NCBI GenBank assembly: GCA_963774415.1 | Contig: CAVZEU010000002.1 | Coordinates: 81,850-145,849, forward strand | DNA from: SZUA-36 sp963774415 | Lineage (GTDB): Bacteria > Pseudomonadota > Gammaproteobacteria > Xanthomonadales > SZUA-36 | DNA: 64,000 nucleotides | Reading direction: 5' to 3' | Part shown: positions 34,835 to 44,032 of the stretch, piece by piece | How the letters are laid out: every line of letters begins with the position of its first letter | Position numbering within the stretch: the stretch's first letter is position 1 | The notes under the pieces: generated by a model | The model's database searches: none | Told to the model about the DNA's origin: nothing | What the model saw: the letters and a program-made list of their open reading frames with translations, nothing else | Position numbers and translations under genes: made by a program

Positions 34835-36865
34835 ATGACGGCGACATTCGCATCGAAAAGCGCTCTCAACGAAGCCATCACACTGATCAACACGGGCCAC
34901 ATCGACCAGGCCGAGGCGATCTGCCGCTCCGCCATTAATCGTAACGCCGATGACATCAACATGGTCGCCCTGCTGGGCGCCATCCTCCTGAAAGGCAAAA
35001 AACTGACTGAGGCCGAGGCATTTCTGCGCCGGGCGATCCAGCTCGCGCCCACTTTCGCCAAGCCGCACGAGGACCTGGGTCAACTGCTGCTGCTCAAAGG
35101 CGACGCCGGCGAGGCCGCGCGCGTATTGAAGACCGCGACACGGCTCGATCCGGAACTCGAAATGGCCCATTTCAATCTCGGCAAGGCGCTATCCATGCTC
35201 GGCATGGGCCAGGAGGCCGACGCGGCCTTCGAGCGCTCGTTCGAACTGAACCCGGAACGCAAGAAGCTGGCGCAGGCCGCCGATCATCAGCATGCGGGGC
35301 GGCTGGCCGAGGCGGAACGGCTGTACCGGGAGATACTGCGCGACAACCCAGGAAATGTCGACGCAGTGCGGCTGCTCGGAACGGTGGCGATGCAGAACGA
35401 GCGAATTTACGAGGCCGAGCGCCTCTTTCGCAGGGCCACGGCCAACGCCCCCGACTTCGTCCTGGCGCAACTGGACCTGGGCCGCGCACTGAAGGAGCAG
35501 AACCGCCTGGAAGAGGCCATCGAGCAGTTCAAAAAGGTCATCCGGCTGGAGCCGGACAACGTGCCCGCGCATTATCTGATGGCCTCCTCGCTGTCGCTCG
35601 CCGCCAGGACCTACGACGCGGTCGAGGTCTACCAGAAGGTGCTCGAACTGCAGCCCAGGCACGCCGGCGCGATGCTGGGCCTGGGTCACATGCTGAAAAC
35701 GGTCGGGCGGCAGGAAGAGGCGATCGAAGCCTATCGCAACTGTATCCGGCAACTGCCGCAGAACGGCGAAACCTGGTGGAGCCTGGCCAACCTGAAAACC
35801 TATCGCCTGACCGACGCCGATATTTGCGAAATGGAAGCGCTCGTCGCCGAGCGCGACGACCCTGAGCGGGACATCAGCGAAACCTCCGTGGTCAACATCC
35901 TGTTTTCCCTGGCGAAAGCCTGGGAGGACCGGGAAGACTACGACAAGGCCTGGGGTTATTACCACGAAGGCAACCAGCGCCAGCGGGTGCTCGAAAACTA
36001 TGACCCGGTGCGCACCGAAACGGTAAACGACCGGATCATCGAAGTCTTCGACCGCGACTTCCTGGCTAAAAACAGCGGCCTCGGCCACCCCTCGGACGAA
36101 CCGATCTTCGTGGTCGGCCTGCCACGCTCCGGCTCGACACTGATCGAACAGATACTGGCCAGCCACAGCCGGGTCGAAGGCACCTCCGAGTTGCCCTACG
36201 CGGGCCTGGTGACCACGTCCCTGAACCGCAACCGGGCCGACGGCATCAACTACCCCGACGCCGTGCTCGAACTAGGCGAGGAACACTTCAAGCGGCTGGG
36301 TCAGGACTATCTCGATTTCGCCCGCATTCACCGCACCGAAGGCCGGCCCGTCTTTATCGACAAGATGCCCAACAATTTTCCGACCATCGGCTTTTTACAC
36401 CTGATATTGCCCCATTCGAAAATCATCGACGCGCGCCGCTACCCGCTGGATTCGTGCCTGAGTTGCTACCGGCAACTGTTCGCCCGGGGACAGAATTTTA
36501 CCTACGACCTGACCGATATCGGCGAGTATTTCCTCCAGTACGAGCGCATGATGGACCACTGGCACGAGGTCCTGCCGGGGCGTTGCCTGACGGTCCAGTA
36601 CGAGGAGGTCGTGACCGATTTCGAGAACCAGGTGCGGCGACTGCTCGATTACTGCGGGCTGCCGTTCGAAGAAGCCTGCGTCAACTTTTACAAGACCGAG
36701 CGGCCCGTGAGAACGGCCAGCTCCGAACAGGTCAGGCAGCCCGTCTACCGTAAATCGGTCAACCGTTGGCGTCATTACGAAGACCACCTCGGGGAATTGA
36801 TCGAGGTGCTGCAACCGGCCCTGCCGCGATACAGCAAGTACGAGTCTATAAACCGCCCGAATTAG
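34835..36865 (+). CDS. TPR-repeat sulfotransferase
   Basis: A 676-residue protein. The N-terminal half (about 1-330) is a series of TPR units, for example AEAICRSAINRNADDINMVA and AERLYREILRDNPGNVDAVR. The C-terminal half is a PAPS-dependent sulfotransferase domain: VVGLPRSGSTLIEQILASHS at about residue 426 is the 5'-phosphosulfate loop, and KIIDARRYPLDSCLS contains the 3'-phosphate-binding arginine/serine pattern. AAAGGCGG precedes ATG 34835. There is no signal peptide, so it acts in the cytoplasm. TPR-sulfotransferases probably modify proteins or peptides, but the substrate is unknown. The gene is bracketed by inverted repeat copies B and C. Confidence 0.92.
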   Translation: MTATFASKSALNEAITLINTGHIDQAEAICRSAINRNADDINMVALLGAILLKGKKLTEAEAFLRRAIQLAPTFAKPHEDLGQLLLLKGDAGEAARVLKTATRLDPELEMAHFNLGKALSMLGMGQEADAAFERSFELNPERKKLAQAADHQHAGRLAEAERLYREILRDNPGNVDAVRLLGTVAMQNERIYEAERLFRRATANAPDFVLAQLDLGRALKEQNRLEEAIEQFKKVIRLEPDNVPAHYLMASSLSLAARTYDAVEVYQKVLELQPRHAGAMLGLGHMLKTVGRQEEAIEAYRNCIRQLPQNGETWWSLANLKTYRLTDADICEMEALVAERDDPERDISETSVVNILFSLAKAWEDREDYDKAWGYYHEGNQRQRVLENYDPVRTETVNDRIIEVFDRDFLAKNSGLGHPSDEPIFVVGLPRSGSTLIEQILASHSRVEGTSELPYAGLVTTSLNRNRADGINYPDAVLELGEEHFKRLGQDYLDFARIHRTEGRPVFIDKMPNNFPTIGFLHLILPHSKIIDARRYPLDSCLSCYRQLFARGQNFTYDLTDIGEYFLQYERMMDHWHEVLPGRCLTVQYEEVVTDFENQVRRLLDYCGLPFEEACVNFYKTERPVRTASSEQVRQPVYRKSVNRWRHYEDHLGELIEVLQPALPRYSKYESINRPN

Positions 36866-36867
36866 CC

Positions 36868-37268
36868 ATGAGGGTGGTTACCCCTGTGCGGGACACGCTC
36901 AAGCCATCCTGGGCGCTCGGCATCCGTTCCCGACGGATGCACGGTCCCGACCACAGGCAACCCCCATCCCAGTCATCCAGCGTGTGGGTTTCATCGCCTG
37001 GACTGCTGAATGCATCCGCTGGCTGTTCAGTTCGGGTGACCTGGAGGCGCCGCACCCAGGCGAGCCGTTCAGGGGTGTCATGGGCGGGATGCCCATGACA
37101 GGCCGCCCAGGGCAGGACGCCCTGTTAGGCCGACCCCGTCAGAACGGGACGGCTGTGCGGGTAGCCCGCAGGGCCGCTGGCTAGGGAACACGAACTGAAC
37201 GACCGGCGGATGCAATTGGTCGAAACTCGCCCTTTGTTACCAACCTTGCCGGAATTCACAACCAAGCG
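36868..37268 (+). repeat. Dispersed structured repeat, copy C (full length, about 400 nt)
   Basis: Matches copy A (9553-9949) over nearly its whole length. It has the hairpin GCATCCGT / ACGGATGC around TCCCG (36920-36940), GGGACACG and CGGTCCCG arms, CATGGGC / GCCCATG and CAGGGC / GCCCTG hairpins, and the tail with CGCCCTTTG. It fills the gap between the convergent sulfotransferase and beta-propeller-like genes, ending about 20 nt from the latter's stop, just as copy A ends about 30 nt from the stop of its neighbour. Confidence 0.87.
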
Positions 37269-37288
37269 GCGAGGTTGACCGGCCGGTT

Positions 37289-38215
37289 TCAATCCTCGAG
37301 CGCGAACGGCCACACCTCGAGCCCGTGGATGGCGTTGCGTATGTCCACCGAGAGGTTGACGCTGAGCGTCGTTTTCATGCTCTCGACATCGTGCAGCGTG
37401 ATCGTCGACGGCGACGACCCGGCGGCGATCAGCGTATCGCCGAGCGTGCACAGGCCCCTCGCGAAGGACTGCCGGGCGATACGCGAGTCATCCATGTCGG
37501 TGTGCGTGAGGACGTCTTCCGGGTAACGCGGTACCTGGAAGACGTGGTTGCTTGCGGGCGTCACCCAGCGGACCACGTTCGCTTCGCTATCGTTGAACAG
37601 TACCCCGCCGCGCCACGGCCTGGCATTGTGGCAGCCCTCCGGCAGGTTGACCCAGGTGGTGATCCTGCGCCCGTCGTAGTAGAGCAGGCCGGCGGTTTTG
37701 AGACCGCTGATGAACATGCCTTTATCATCGCAGTAGACGTTGTTCAGGTGCAGCTTGTTGCGCGGGGGCGGTCCATGTGAGCCCGTGGGGTTGAAGGGTA
37801 CGGCCACGAACTCGTCCGCCTGCGCGGCGATATGCAAGCCCCAGGAAAAGCGGTTGTTGTCGAGGTCGAAGCCCAGGATCGCGTCATGGGCGGTGGAGGT
37901 CAGGAACAGGCGCCGCTCGTAGCGCGCGATCTCATGGCAATGCTTCAGGAACGGCGAACGGTAGGAAGCCACCTGCTCGAATTCGGGTGAGTATTCGAAC
38001 AGCTCATCACTGGCGGCGATGAAAACCCGCTCGCCGTCAAATGCGATGCCCCGCAAACCCCGGTCCCAACCGCGCCCCTGCCAATCGATGGCGGCCGTAT
38101 TCCAATCGATGGCCAGCGCCGCCCGTTGCCGCTCGATATCGAGCAGGAAAACGCCGCCGTGGCTCTCGCCCTGGCGGCTGCCGCGAACAACGGATGTGGC
38201 TACGAGTACGGTCAT
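37289..38215 (-). CDS. Hypothetical protein, probable beta-propeller
   Basis: A 308-residue protein without signal peptide or membrane segment. Repeating blade-like segments of about 40-45 residues (RGIAFDGERVFIAASDELFEY, ARYERRLFLTSTAHDAILGF, LNNVYCDDKGMFISGL, GGVLFNDSEANVVRWV) suggest a six-bladed propeller. The motif EGCHNARPWRGGVLFNDS resembles the central block of DUF4915/TIGR03032-type proteins, but I am not certain of that family. It is convergent with the sulfotransferase and divergent from the TonB receptor. No enzymatic role is evident. Confidence 0.75.
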   Translation of the reverse strand: MTVLVATSVVRGSRQGESHGGVFLLDIERQRAALAIDWNTAAIDWQGRGWDRGLRGIAFDGERVFIAASDELFEYSPEFEQVASYRSPFLKHCHEIARYERRLFLTSTAHDAILGFDLDNNRFSWGLHIAAQADEFVAVPFNPTGSHGPPPRNKLHLNNVYCDDKGMFISGLKTAGLLYYDGRRITTWVNLPEGCHNARPWRGGVLFNDSEANVVRWVTPASNHVFQVPRYPEDVLTHTDMDDSRIARQSFARGLCTLGDTLIAAGSSPSTITLHDVESMKTTLSVNLSVDIRNAIHGLEVWPFALED

Positions 38216-38360
38216 GTCGGTAACGGCCCGATCACCCGGTCTGCGCGCCCGGATTGCGCCAAATTAGTATTTTTTTCAGGTGCATGGTATCTTTTTTGTG
38301 CTCCTATACTATTATTAAACGAGCAGAGCAGATACTAAAAACACGGGCAGGCAGACTATT
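38216..38360. promoter_or_regulatory. Divergent AT-rich promoter region of the TonB-dependent receptor
   Basis: This gap has T-rich runs (AGTATTTTTTTC, TCTTTTTTGTG) and a -10-like TATACT followed by ATTATTAAAC about 50 nt before the receptor ATG. It must carry the promoters of the receptor and the beta-propeller-like gene. No Fur-box-like 19-mer was recognised. Confidence 0.4.
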
Positions 38361-40904
38361 ATGGCGAAAAACCTGAAATCCGCAGAATCATTACCTATCA
38401 AGTCACTCAGTACAGTCATTTCGACTATCTATGCCGGTATTCCGGTTGCCTCGGCACAGGATACCGTCCAGGGTGAAAAGCAGGACAGCAGCGAGTCGTT
38501 GACCCTCGAAGAGGTTTTGGTGACCGCCACCAAGCGCGGCGCGCTCAACCTGCAGGACGTGCCGATGAGCATCACGGCATTCACCGACAAGGATATCGTG
38601 GCGCAAGGCTTCAAGGAACTGGACGACTATGCCGGGCAGATCCCGAGCCTGTCGTACGGCCGGCGCGAGCCGGGCGGGTCCAACGTCATTATCCGCGGCT
38701 GCTCGGTTTCGGCCGTGGCTTTCAGCAACAACCCGACCACCAGCGTCTACCTCGACGAGCAGCCGATCAGCCAGGCCGGCTTCAACCCGGACCCGCGACT
38801 GATCGATATCGAGCGCGTCGAAGCACTCAGTGGCCCGCAGGGCACCATTTTCGGTGAAGCATCCCAGTGCGGCACGCTGCGCATCATCACCAACAAGCCG
38901 AAAACCGACAAGTTCGAGAGCTGGGTCGATCTCACCGGGGAATCGGTCACCAAGGGCGACCAGGGCTACCAGGTCAGCGCCATGGCCAACATCCCGCTGA
39001 TCGAGGATACCCTGGCCCTGCGCCTGGTCGGCTTCACCTCGGACGACGCCGGCTGGGTCGACAACATCCTCGGCACGAGCCCCGGGGGAACCTTCACCAA
39101 CGCGGGGCTCAACCGCAAGGACGTCAACAAGAGCACCACTTCAGGCGGCCGCGTGGCTTTGCGTTGGACGCCGAACGAAAAGTGGACCATTGACGCCCAG
39201 GCCGTTTTCCAGGACACGAGTTCCCACGGGTTCGGCGACATCGACCTCGCCGACAGCTTTTATGCGAATCGGCCGCTCGGCAAGTGGCAGCAGTTGCGTT
39301 TTAACAAGGAGACCTGGTCGGACAAATGGTACCAACTGGCACTGACGGCCGAAGGCGACCTCGGCTGGGCCGACGCGACCATCACGGCAGGCTACGCAGA
39401 CCGTAAAACGCGTTACCTGGCCGATTCCACGGCCTATTTGTTCACGTTCCAGCAGGTGAACGACTACGTTCGCGCCTACTATAACCCCTACTCCAATGCC
39501 TATGATTTTGGCGGTGACCCGCATGCGTACTCCATCAATGATGAGAAATCCAAGCGCTATTCCGTCGAGGCCCGTCTGACCTCGCCCTCCGGCAGCGACA
39601 GCCGCTGGTCGTGGATCGCGGGTGTGTTCTACAACAAGACGGAAATCGGGCCTTATCCATTCACCGCCAACGTCAGCGGCCTGAGCGACAACTGCAACGA
39701 ATACTATGCCGCGGCGCCGGGCTGCAAGGGTCAGTTCACCTACGCCAGTTACCTGCACTATTACTATTTCGGCACGCTGGACAAGCTGTCGAACAACTGG
39801 TGGACCGGTGTCTACCACACCGAGCTGAAACAAAAAGCGGTATTCGGGGAACTCACGTTCGATGTCACCGAGAACCTGTCGATCACGGCCGGCGGACGCT
39901 GGTACGACATCAAGGACAACCGGCTCACCCTCAACGCCACGCTGATCAACCCGATCGGCACCACCGACGTCAACTGCGGCACGCAGGCGGACAAGGACTC
40001 GTGGCAGATCGACGGCATACCGGTTTCCGGTGTCGACACCTGTTATACGAACGAAACCGCCAAGTCATCCGAAAGCGGTTTCGTCCCGAAATACAACGCG
40101 ACCTACAAGTTCAACGACGACAAGATGGTCTACTTCACCTACTCGGAAGGTTTCCGCGCAGGCGGCGCCAACGCCGGCAAGCCGTCCTCGGTTTTCGGCG
40201 CGGGCAACAAGTATCACACTTACAAGTCCGACGATCTGCTCAACTACGAGGTCGGTACCAAGACCACCTGGGCGAACGGGCGCTTCCAGTTCAACGCCAC
40301 GGCCTTTTTGATGAAATGGAAGCACATCCAGATCGAGGCGACCAACCCGGATTCGGACGTGTTCTCGCTCGGCATCGTCAACTTCCCCGAGGCCGAGATC
40401 AAGGGAGTTGAAGCGAACTTCTCGGTGAGACCGTTCGAGAACCTGACCGTGACCGGTAACCTCGGTTACAACGATGCGGCCCTTTCCAAGAACGCGGTGC
40501 TATTTCCGGAAGGCAGCGACCCGAAGGTCGCCACCAAGGGCACGCGGCTGCCGCTGGTGCCGAAATGGAAAGGCAGCCTGACGGCACGTTATAATTTCAA
40601 CGGCGAACTGTTTCACGCCAGGCCTTACGTGATGGGTGTTTACCAGTACCAGGGCAACTCGGTCAATTCCCTGCAGGGTATCCAGTCGATCGTCGCTGAC
40701 ATTGCCGTGCGCACCCAGCCCAGCTACAGCATATCGAACCTGAGGGTCGGCCTCGAGCGCGACAACTGGAGCGCGACGCTGTATGTCGACAATGTCTTCA
40801 ATACCTACGGCAAGCAACTCTACAACGACCGCTGGGCCAAGACCCGGCTGACAGCGACCCGGCCGCGCACGTTTGGCATCAATTACCGCTATACCTGGAA
40901 GTAA
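38361..40904 (+). CDS. TonB-dependent outer-membrane receptor
   Basis: An 847-residue TonB-dependent receptor. A signal-peptide-like N-terminus ends near PVASAQ. The TonB-box/plug entry is LEEVLVTATKRGALNLQDVP, followed by the plug domain (VIIRGCSVSAVAFSNNPTTS, IERVEALSGPQGTIFGEAS) and a long beta-barrel ending in the aromatic C-terminus INYRYTWK. Barrel motifs such as NYEVGTKTTWANGRFQFNATAF are typical of the FecA/iron-complex-like outer-membrane receptor class common in gamma- and alphaproteobacteria; the ligand cannot be told. A strong terminator follows. Confidence 0.94.
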   Translation: MAKNLKSAESLPIKSLSTVISTIYAGIPVASAQDTVQGEKQDSSESLTLEEVLVTATKRGALNLQDVPMSITAFTDKDIVAQGFKELDDYAGQIPSLSYGRREPGGSNVIIRGCSVSAVAFSNNPTTSVYLDEQPISQAGFNPDPRLIDIERVEALSGPQGTIFGEASQCGTLRIITNKPKTDKFESWVDLTGESVTKGDQGYQVSAMANIPLIEDTLALRLVGFTSDDAGWVDNILGTSPGGTFTNAGLNRKDVNKSTTSGGRVALRWTPNEKWTIDAQAVFQDTSSHGFGDIDLADSFYANRPLGKWQQLRFNKETWSDKWYQLALTAEGDLGWADATITAGYADRKTRYLADSTAYLFTFQQVNDYVRAYYNPYSNAYDFGGDPHAYSINDEKSKRYSVEARLTSPSGSDSRWSWIAGVFYNKTEIGPYPFTANVSGLSDNCNEYYAAAPGCKGQFTYASYLHYYYFGTLDKLSNNWWTGVYHTELKQKAVFGELTFDVTENLSITAGGRWYDIKDNRLTLNATLINPIGTTDVNCGTQADKDSWQIDGIPVSGVDTCYTNETAKSSESGFVPKYNATYKFNDDKMVYFTYSEGFRAGGANAGKPSSVFGAGNKYHTYKSDDLLNYEVGTKTTWANGRFQFNATAFLMKWKHIQIEATNPDSDVFSLGIVNFPEAEIKGVEANFSVRPFENLTVTGNLGYNDAALSKNAVLFPEGSDPKVATKGTRLPLVPKWKGSLTARYNFNGELFHARPYVMGVYQYQGNSVNSLQGIQSIVADIAVRTQPSYSISNLRVGLERDNWSATLYVDNVFNTYGKQLYNDRWAKTRLTATRPRTFGINYRYTWK

Positions 40905-40912
40905 GCCAGGCC

Positions 40913-40949
40913 CGCCGCGGCACCGTTATCGGTGCCGCGGCGTTTTATT
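40913..40949 (+). terminator. Intrinsic terminator of the TonB-dependent receptor gene
   Basis: CGCCGCGGCACC and GGTGCCGCGGCG form a perfect 12-bp stem with loop GTTATC, followed by TTTTATT. It starts 9 nt after the receptor stop. Confidence 0.93.
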
Positions 40950-40982
40950 CGACCGCACGAACACCCACCCTGGTACTTGCTG

Positions 40983-41552
40983 ATGGACTTCGAGGGCTAT
41001 ATCCGCGAACTGGGGCCGGTGGACACGGCAGCGCTCACAGATGCCATCCTCGCGCAGGAAGAAGCCGCCTGGCACGAGGACAGCTACCGCCAGGAAACCT
41101 ATGACGTCCATCGCCAAACCGAATCCATCGTGCTGGTTTTCACGCACCTGGATCACTGGCCCCAAATCGAGATCCACAAGGAGCCCGGCTGGGACCGGCT
41201 GGCGGAGACGGCCGTGCCCGTCATGCACGACGTCATCGGCCGTTTCTACCCGCCGGGCGGCACAATCATCCGCGCCATGGCGGCCAAGTTGCTGGCGGGC
41301 GGCAAGATCAAGCCGCACACCGACTCGCACCCGTCCTTTCGCCGCGGTCACCGCATACACCTTCCGATCACGACCAACCCGCGCGTCCGCTTCATGATCG
41401 ACGGCCGCCCGCAACGGCTGCAGCCCGGTCTCGCCTACGAAATCAACAACCAGAAAACGCACAGCGTGATGAACAAGGGCCAGGACGACCGTATCACGTT
41501 CATTTTCGACTACGTGCCGCCGCAGGAACTCGGCCGCGAAGTTCCGGCCTGA
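40983..41552 (+). CDS. Aspartyl/asparaginyl beta-hydroxylase-like 2-oxoglutarate oxygenase
   Basis: A 189-residue Fe(II)/2-oxoglutarate dioxygenase-like protein. The iron-ligand region KIKPHTDSHPSFRRGHRIHL and the distal NNQKTHSVMNKGQDDRITF (His and Arg for iron and 2-oxoglutarate) match the Asp/Asn/Pro hydroxylase fold. The frame is open back to a GTG inside the receptor's terminator stem, so ATG 40983 is the more credible start, though its ribosome site is weak. It follows a TonB-dependent receptor, and a TPR-sulfotransferase lies nearby; the substrate may be a peptide or protein side chain, by inference. Confidence 0.82.
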   Translation: MDFEGYIRELGPVDTAALTDAILAQEEAAWHEDSYRQETYDVHRQTESIVLVFTHLDHWPQIEIHKEPGWDRLAETAVPVMHDVIGRFYPPGGTIIRAMAAKLLAGGKIKPHTDSHPSFRRGHRIHLPITTNPRVRFMIDGRPQRLQPGLAYEINNQKTHSVMNKGQDDRITFIFDYVPPQELGREVPA

Positions 41553-41579
41553 GCGGGTCTGGGCACGGAGGGGCGCCCC

Positions 41580-42467
41580 TCAGGCGCGCAAGCCGGAGGC
41601 CCGGATCGCAGCGATCATCGAATCGCTGTCGCCCGGTGTCATCAGGTGGGCGCCGGCCACGCCTGGAACCTCGGCGATTTGCTGCAGCAGTTCGGTGCAG
41701 ATGGCGACGCCCTCCTGTTCCGGGTCACGGGCCTGCTCGAGGCGCCGCACCACCCGCTTGGGCACCAGGCTGCCGCGCAGATTATCGCGCAACCAGTTCG
41801 CGGACACGGCGCCGGGCAATACCGCGACGCTGACGATCACGGCGGTTTTCCAGGTCAGTTGCGCCTCGACCAGGTGCGTCATGTACCGGCGCAACGTCTT
41901 GATATCGAAACAAAGTTGTGTCTGCACGAAGCGGGCGCCGGCTTCGACCTTGGCCAGCAGGGACCTCGGTTTCCAGGCGGCCTTCGGGCTGAAGACGGTG
42001 GCGACGGTGCCGATACAAAGGTCAGGCACGCACTTCACGTCAGGGTCGTCCGCCAATTCGCGCGCGAGTTCGATCAATTTCTTCCCGCCCAATTCGAACA
42101 CTTCCGTGACCCTGGGTCGGTGATCTTCGGGCAGGTCATCGCCGCGCAGCAACAGCACGCTGCCGACACCGACCGTGCCGAGTCCGAGCAATTCGCTTTG
42201 CAACGCAATACGGTTGCGGTCGCGGCAGGTCAGGTGCACGACGGGTTCGACGCCGTTGCGCAGCAGTTCCGCGGCCAGCGCCATCGACGAGACCTGCCGC
42301 TGCGCACCGGGGCTGTCGGGAAGCTGCATGGCATCGGTATGCGCAGCCAGTTTCCCCGCCTCTGCGACGATGGCACCGACATCCGTCTTGCCGGCGAGCG
42401 TGGGTTCGGCCGTCAGGATGAAGCCGCGCTGGCGAATGGTCTCGCTGAACGGCCGCATCGCGGTCAC
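41580..42467 (-). CDS. Methylenetetrahydrofolate reductase-like protein
   Basis: A 295-residue TIM-barrel protein of the MTHFR family. Family features are FILTAEPTLAGKTD near the start (Glu of the catalytic region), VVHLTCRDRNRIALQSELLGL, GSVLLLRGDDLP and GARFVQTQLCFD. It differs enough from MetF that it may be a catabolic methylene-folate reductase; with sarcosine oxidase feeding methylene-tetrahydrofolate in this genome, a C1 role is plausible. The start may be GTG 42467, as given, or ATG 42458. A 14-bp palindrome, GAGGGGCGCCCCTC (41568-41581), spans its stop. Confidence 0.85.
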   Translation of the reverse strand: MTAMRPFSETIRQRGFILTAEPTLAGKTDVGAIVAEAGKLAAHTDAMQLPDSPGAQRQVSSMALAAELLRNGVEPVVHLTCRDRNRIALQSELLGLGTVGVGSVLLLRGDDLPEDHRPRVTEVFELGGKKLIELARELADDPDVKCVPDLCIGTVATVFSPKAAWKPRSLLAKVEAGARFVQTQLCFDIKTLRRYMTHLVEAQLTWKTAVIVSVAVLPGAVSANWLRDNLRGSLVPKRVVRRLEQARDPEQEGVAICTELLQQIAEVPGVAGAHLMTPGDSDSMIAAIRASGLRA

Positions 42468-42507
42468 AGTGCGGGGCCTCGCTGGCGGCGGCGCGTCGCT
42501 CGCAGCT

Positions 42508-43797
42508 TCACAACAGGTCCTTCAGTCGGTAATACAACATTCCCAGCGCGATGATCTGGTTACCCACCCAGCGTGATCCGGGCAGACGAACGTGTTTCAT
42601 GCCCGCGAACAGGTCGAATTTTTCCATCGTGCCAGCGAGTGCGTCGGCCATGATTTCGCCCATGACGTGAGTGGCGTTGACGCCATGTCCCGAATAGCCC
42701 TGGCAATAATAGACATTTTGCCCGATACGCCCCAGAAGCGGTATGCGGTTGAGCACGATGCCGATGTCCCCGCCCCATTCGTAATCGATGCGCACGCCGC
42801 TCAACCGCGGGTAGGTCTTCAGCATCCGCGGCACGATGGCGGCCTTGATGCTGGCCGGTTCACGGCCCGAATAATTGCAGCGCCCTCCGTACAGCAGCCG
42901 CCGGTCGGGCGACAGGCGATAGTAATCCACGATCTCGTTCAGGTCGCAAACAGCCAGGTCGAGCGGATTGATCTCGTTGGCCAGTTCCTCGGAGAGCGGC
43001 TCGGTCGCAACGATATAACTGCCCGCCGGAAAGGTGAGGTTGCCCAGGTGCCTGCCTTCCAGGCGGTGATAGGCGTTGCCCGCCAGCACCACGCTGTCGG
43101 CCTCCACGTAACCGTCAGCCGTGCAGACCCTTGGCCTGGCGCCGTGCTCGATGTGCGTGACGGCGGACTGCTCGTAAATCCGGGCGCCCGCGTCGGCGGC
43201 GGCCCGCGCCTCGCCGATGCACAGGTTCAGCGGGTGCAGGTGACCGTCGCGGTAATTGACGAAGCCTCCCAGAAACGCGTCGGTCCCGAGCTTCTCCCGG
43301 GTCTGGTCCCGGTCCCAGATCTCGTAGGCATAAGGGAAGTCGTGCGCCTCGAGTTCGGCATAATAGGCATCGATGTCGGCCAGGTGCCGCGGTTTCAGGG
43401 CCACCTCGACAAACCCGTTCTTGAGGTCGCATTCAATACCGTAGCGCTTGACACGCTCGTGCACGATCGTGTTGCCGCGCCACTTCATTTCCCAGAGCAC
43501 GTTATCAATGCCGGGGCCGTACTGCTGGCGGATTTTCTTCAAGCCGCTGATGCCCGCGATCAACTGGCCGCCGTTGCGGCCGCTGGCCCCCCAGCCGATG
43601 CGGTTGGCTTCGACGAGCGCCACCGAATACCCGCGCTCGACCAACGTCAACGCGGTCGCGACGCCGGTAAAACCGCCGCCGACGACACAGACATCGGCCG
43701 CCTGCCCGCCCGCGAGCCGCGGATAATCGGTAACTTCGTTGACCGTGGCGGCGTACCAGGATGCCGTATGTTCTTGTTGCTCGTGTCGCTTGCTCAT
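42508..43797 (-). CDS. FAD-dependent amine oxidase, gamma-glutamylputrescine oxidase-like (second copy)
   Basis: A 429-residue paralogue of the oxidase at 33294-34595, with the same order of motifs: HTASWYAATVNEVTDYP, VCVVGGGFTGVATALTLVERG, GWGASGRNGGQLIAG and YCQGYSGHGVNATHVMGEI. ATG 43797 was preferred to the longer frame because it starts the conserved N-terminus. It is divergent from the TetR regulator at 44033, which may control it, and lies close to a PuuC-type dehydrogenase. The likely role is oxidation of glutamylated putrescine or a similar amine. Confidence 0.88.
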   Translation of the reverse strand: MSKRHEQQEHTASWYAATVNEVTDYPRLAGGQAADVCVVGGGFTGVATALTLVERGYSVALVEANRIGWGASGRNGGQLIAGISGLKKIRQQYGPGIDNVLWEMKWRGNTIVHERVKRYGIECDLKNGFVEVALKPRHLADIDAYYAELEAHDFPYAYEIWDRDQTREKLGTDAFLGGFVNYRDGHLHPLNLCIGEARAAADAGARIYEQSAVTHIEHGARPRVCTADGYVEADSVVLAGNAYHRLEGRHLGNLTFPAGSYIVATEPLSEELANEINPLDLAVCDLNEIVDYYRLSPDRRLLYGGRCNYSGREPASIKAAIVPRMLKTYPRLSGVRIDYEWGGDIGIVLNRIPLLGRIGQNVYYCQGYSGHGVNATHVMGEIMADALAGTMEKFDLFAGMKHVRLPGSRWVGNQIIALGMLYYRLKDLL

Positions 43798-44032
43798 GGC
43801 GCTCTCATTGGCTGGCCTTTCCAGGAACGGATGGCCTTCTCGCGTCCTACGGGCGGGCGCGGCCTCCTGCCACTGGCCGCGATCGTCCTTCCAGGAATGC
43901 GCTGCGCAGGCCCGCAAACCTGCTCGGCCAGTCTATCTGGTTTTATTTATACCAACTGATCGATATAATAAGGTTGATTCTAATGGGTCCGTTGCGCGGC
44001 GGTCAAGAGCGTAGCGGCCATGGAGGCTGGGG

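Noticed and set aside
40932..40982. Longer hydroxylase reading frame beginning at a GTG
   Set aside because: The GTG lies in the stem of the receptor's terminator; ATG 40983 is a more credible start.
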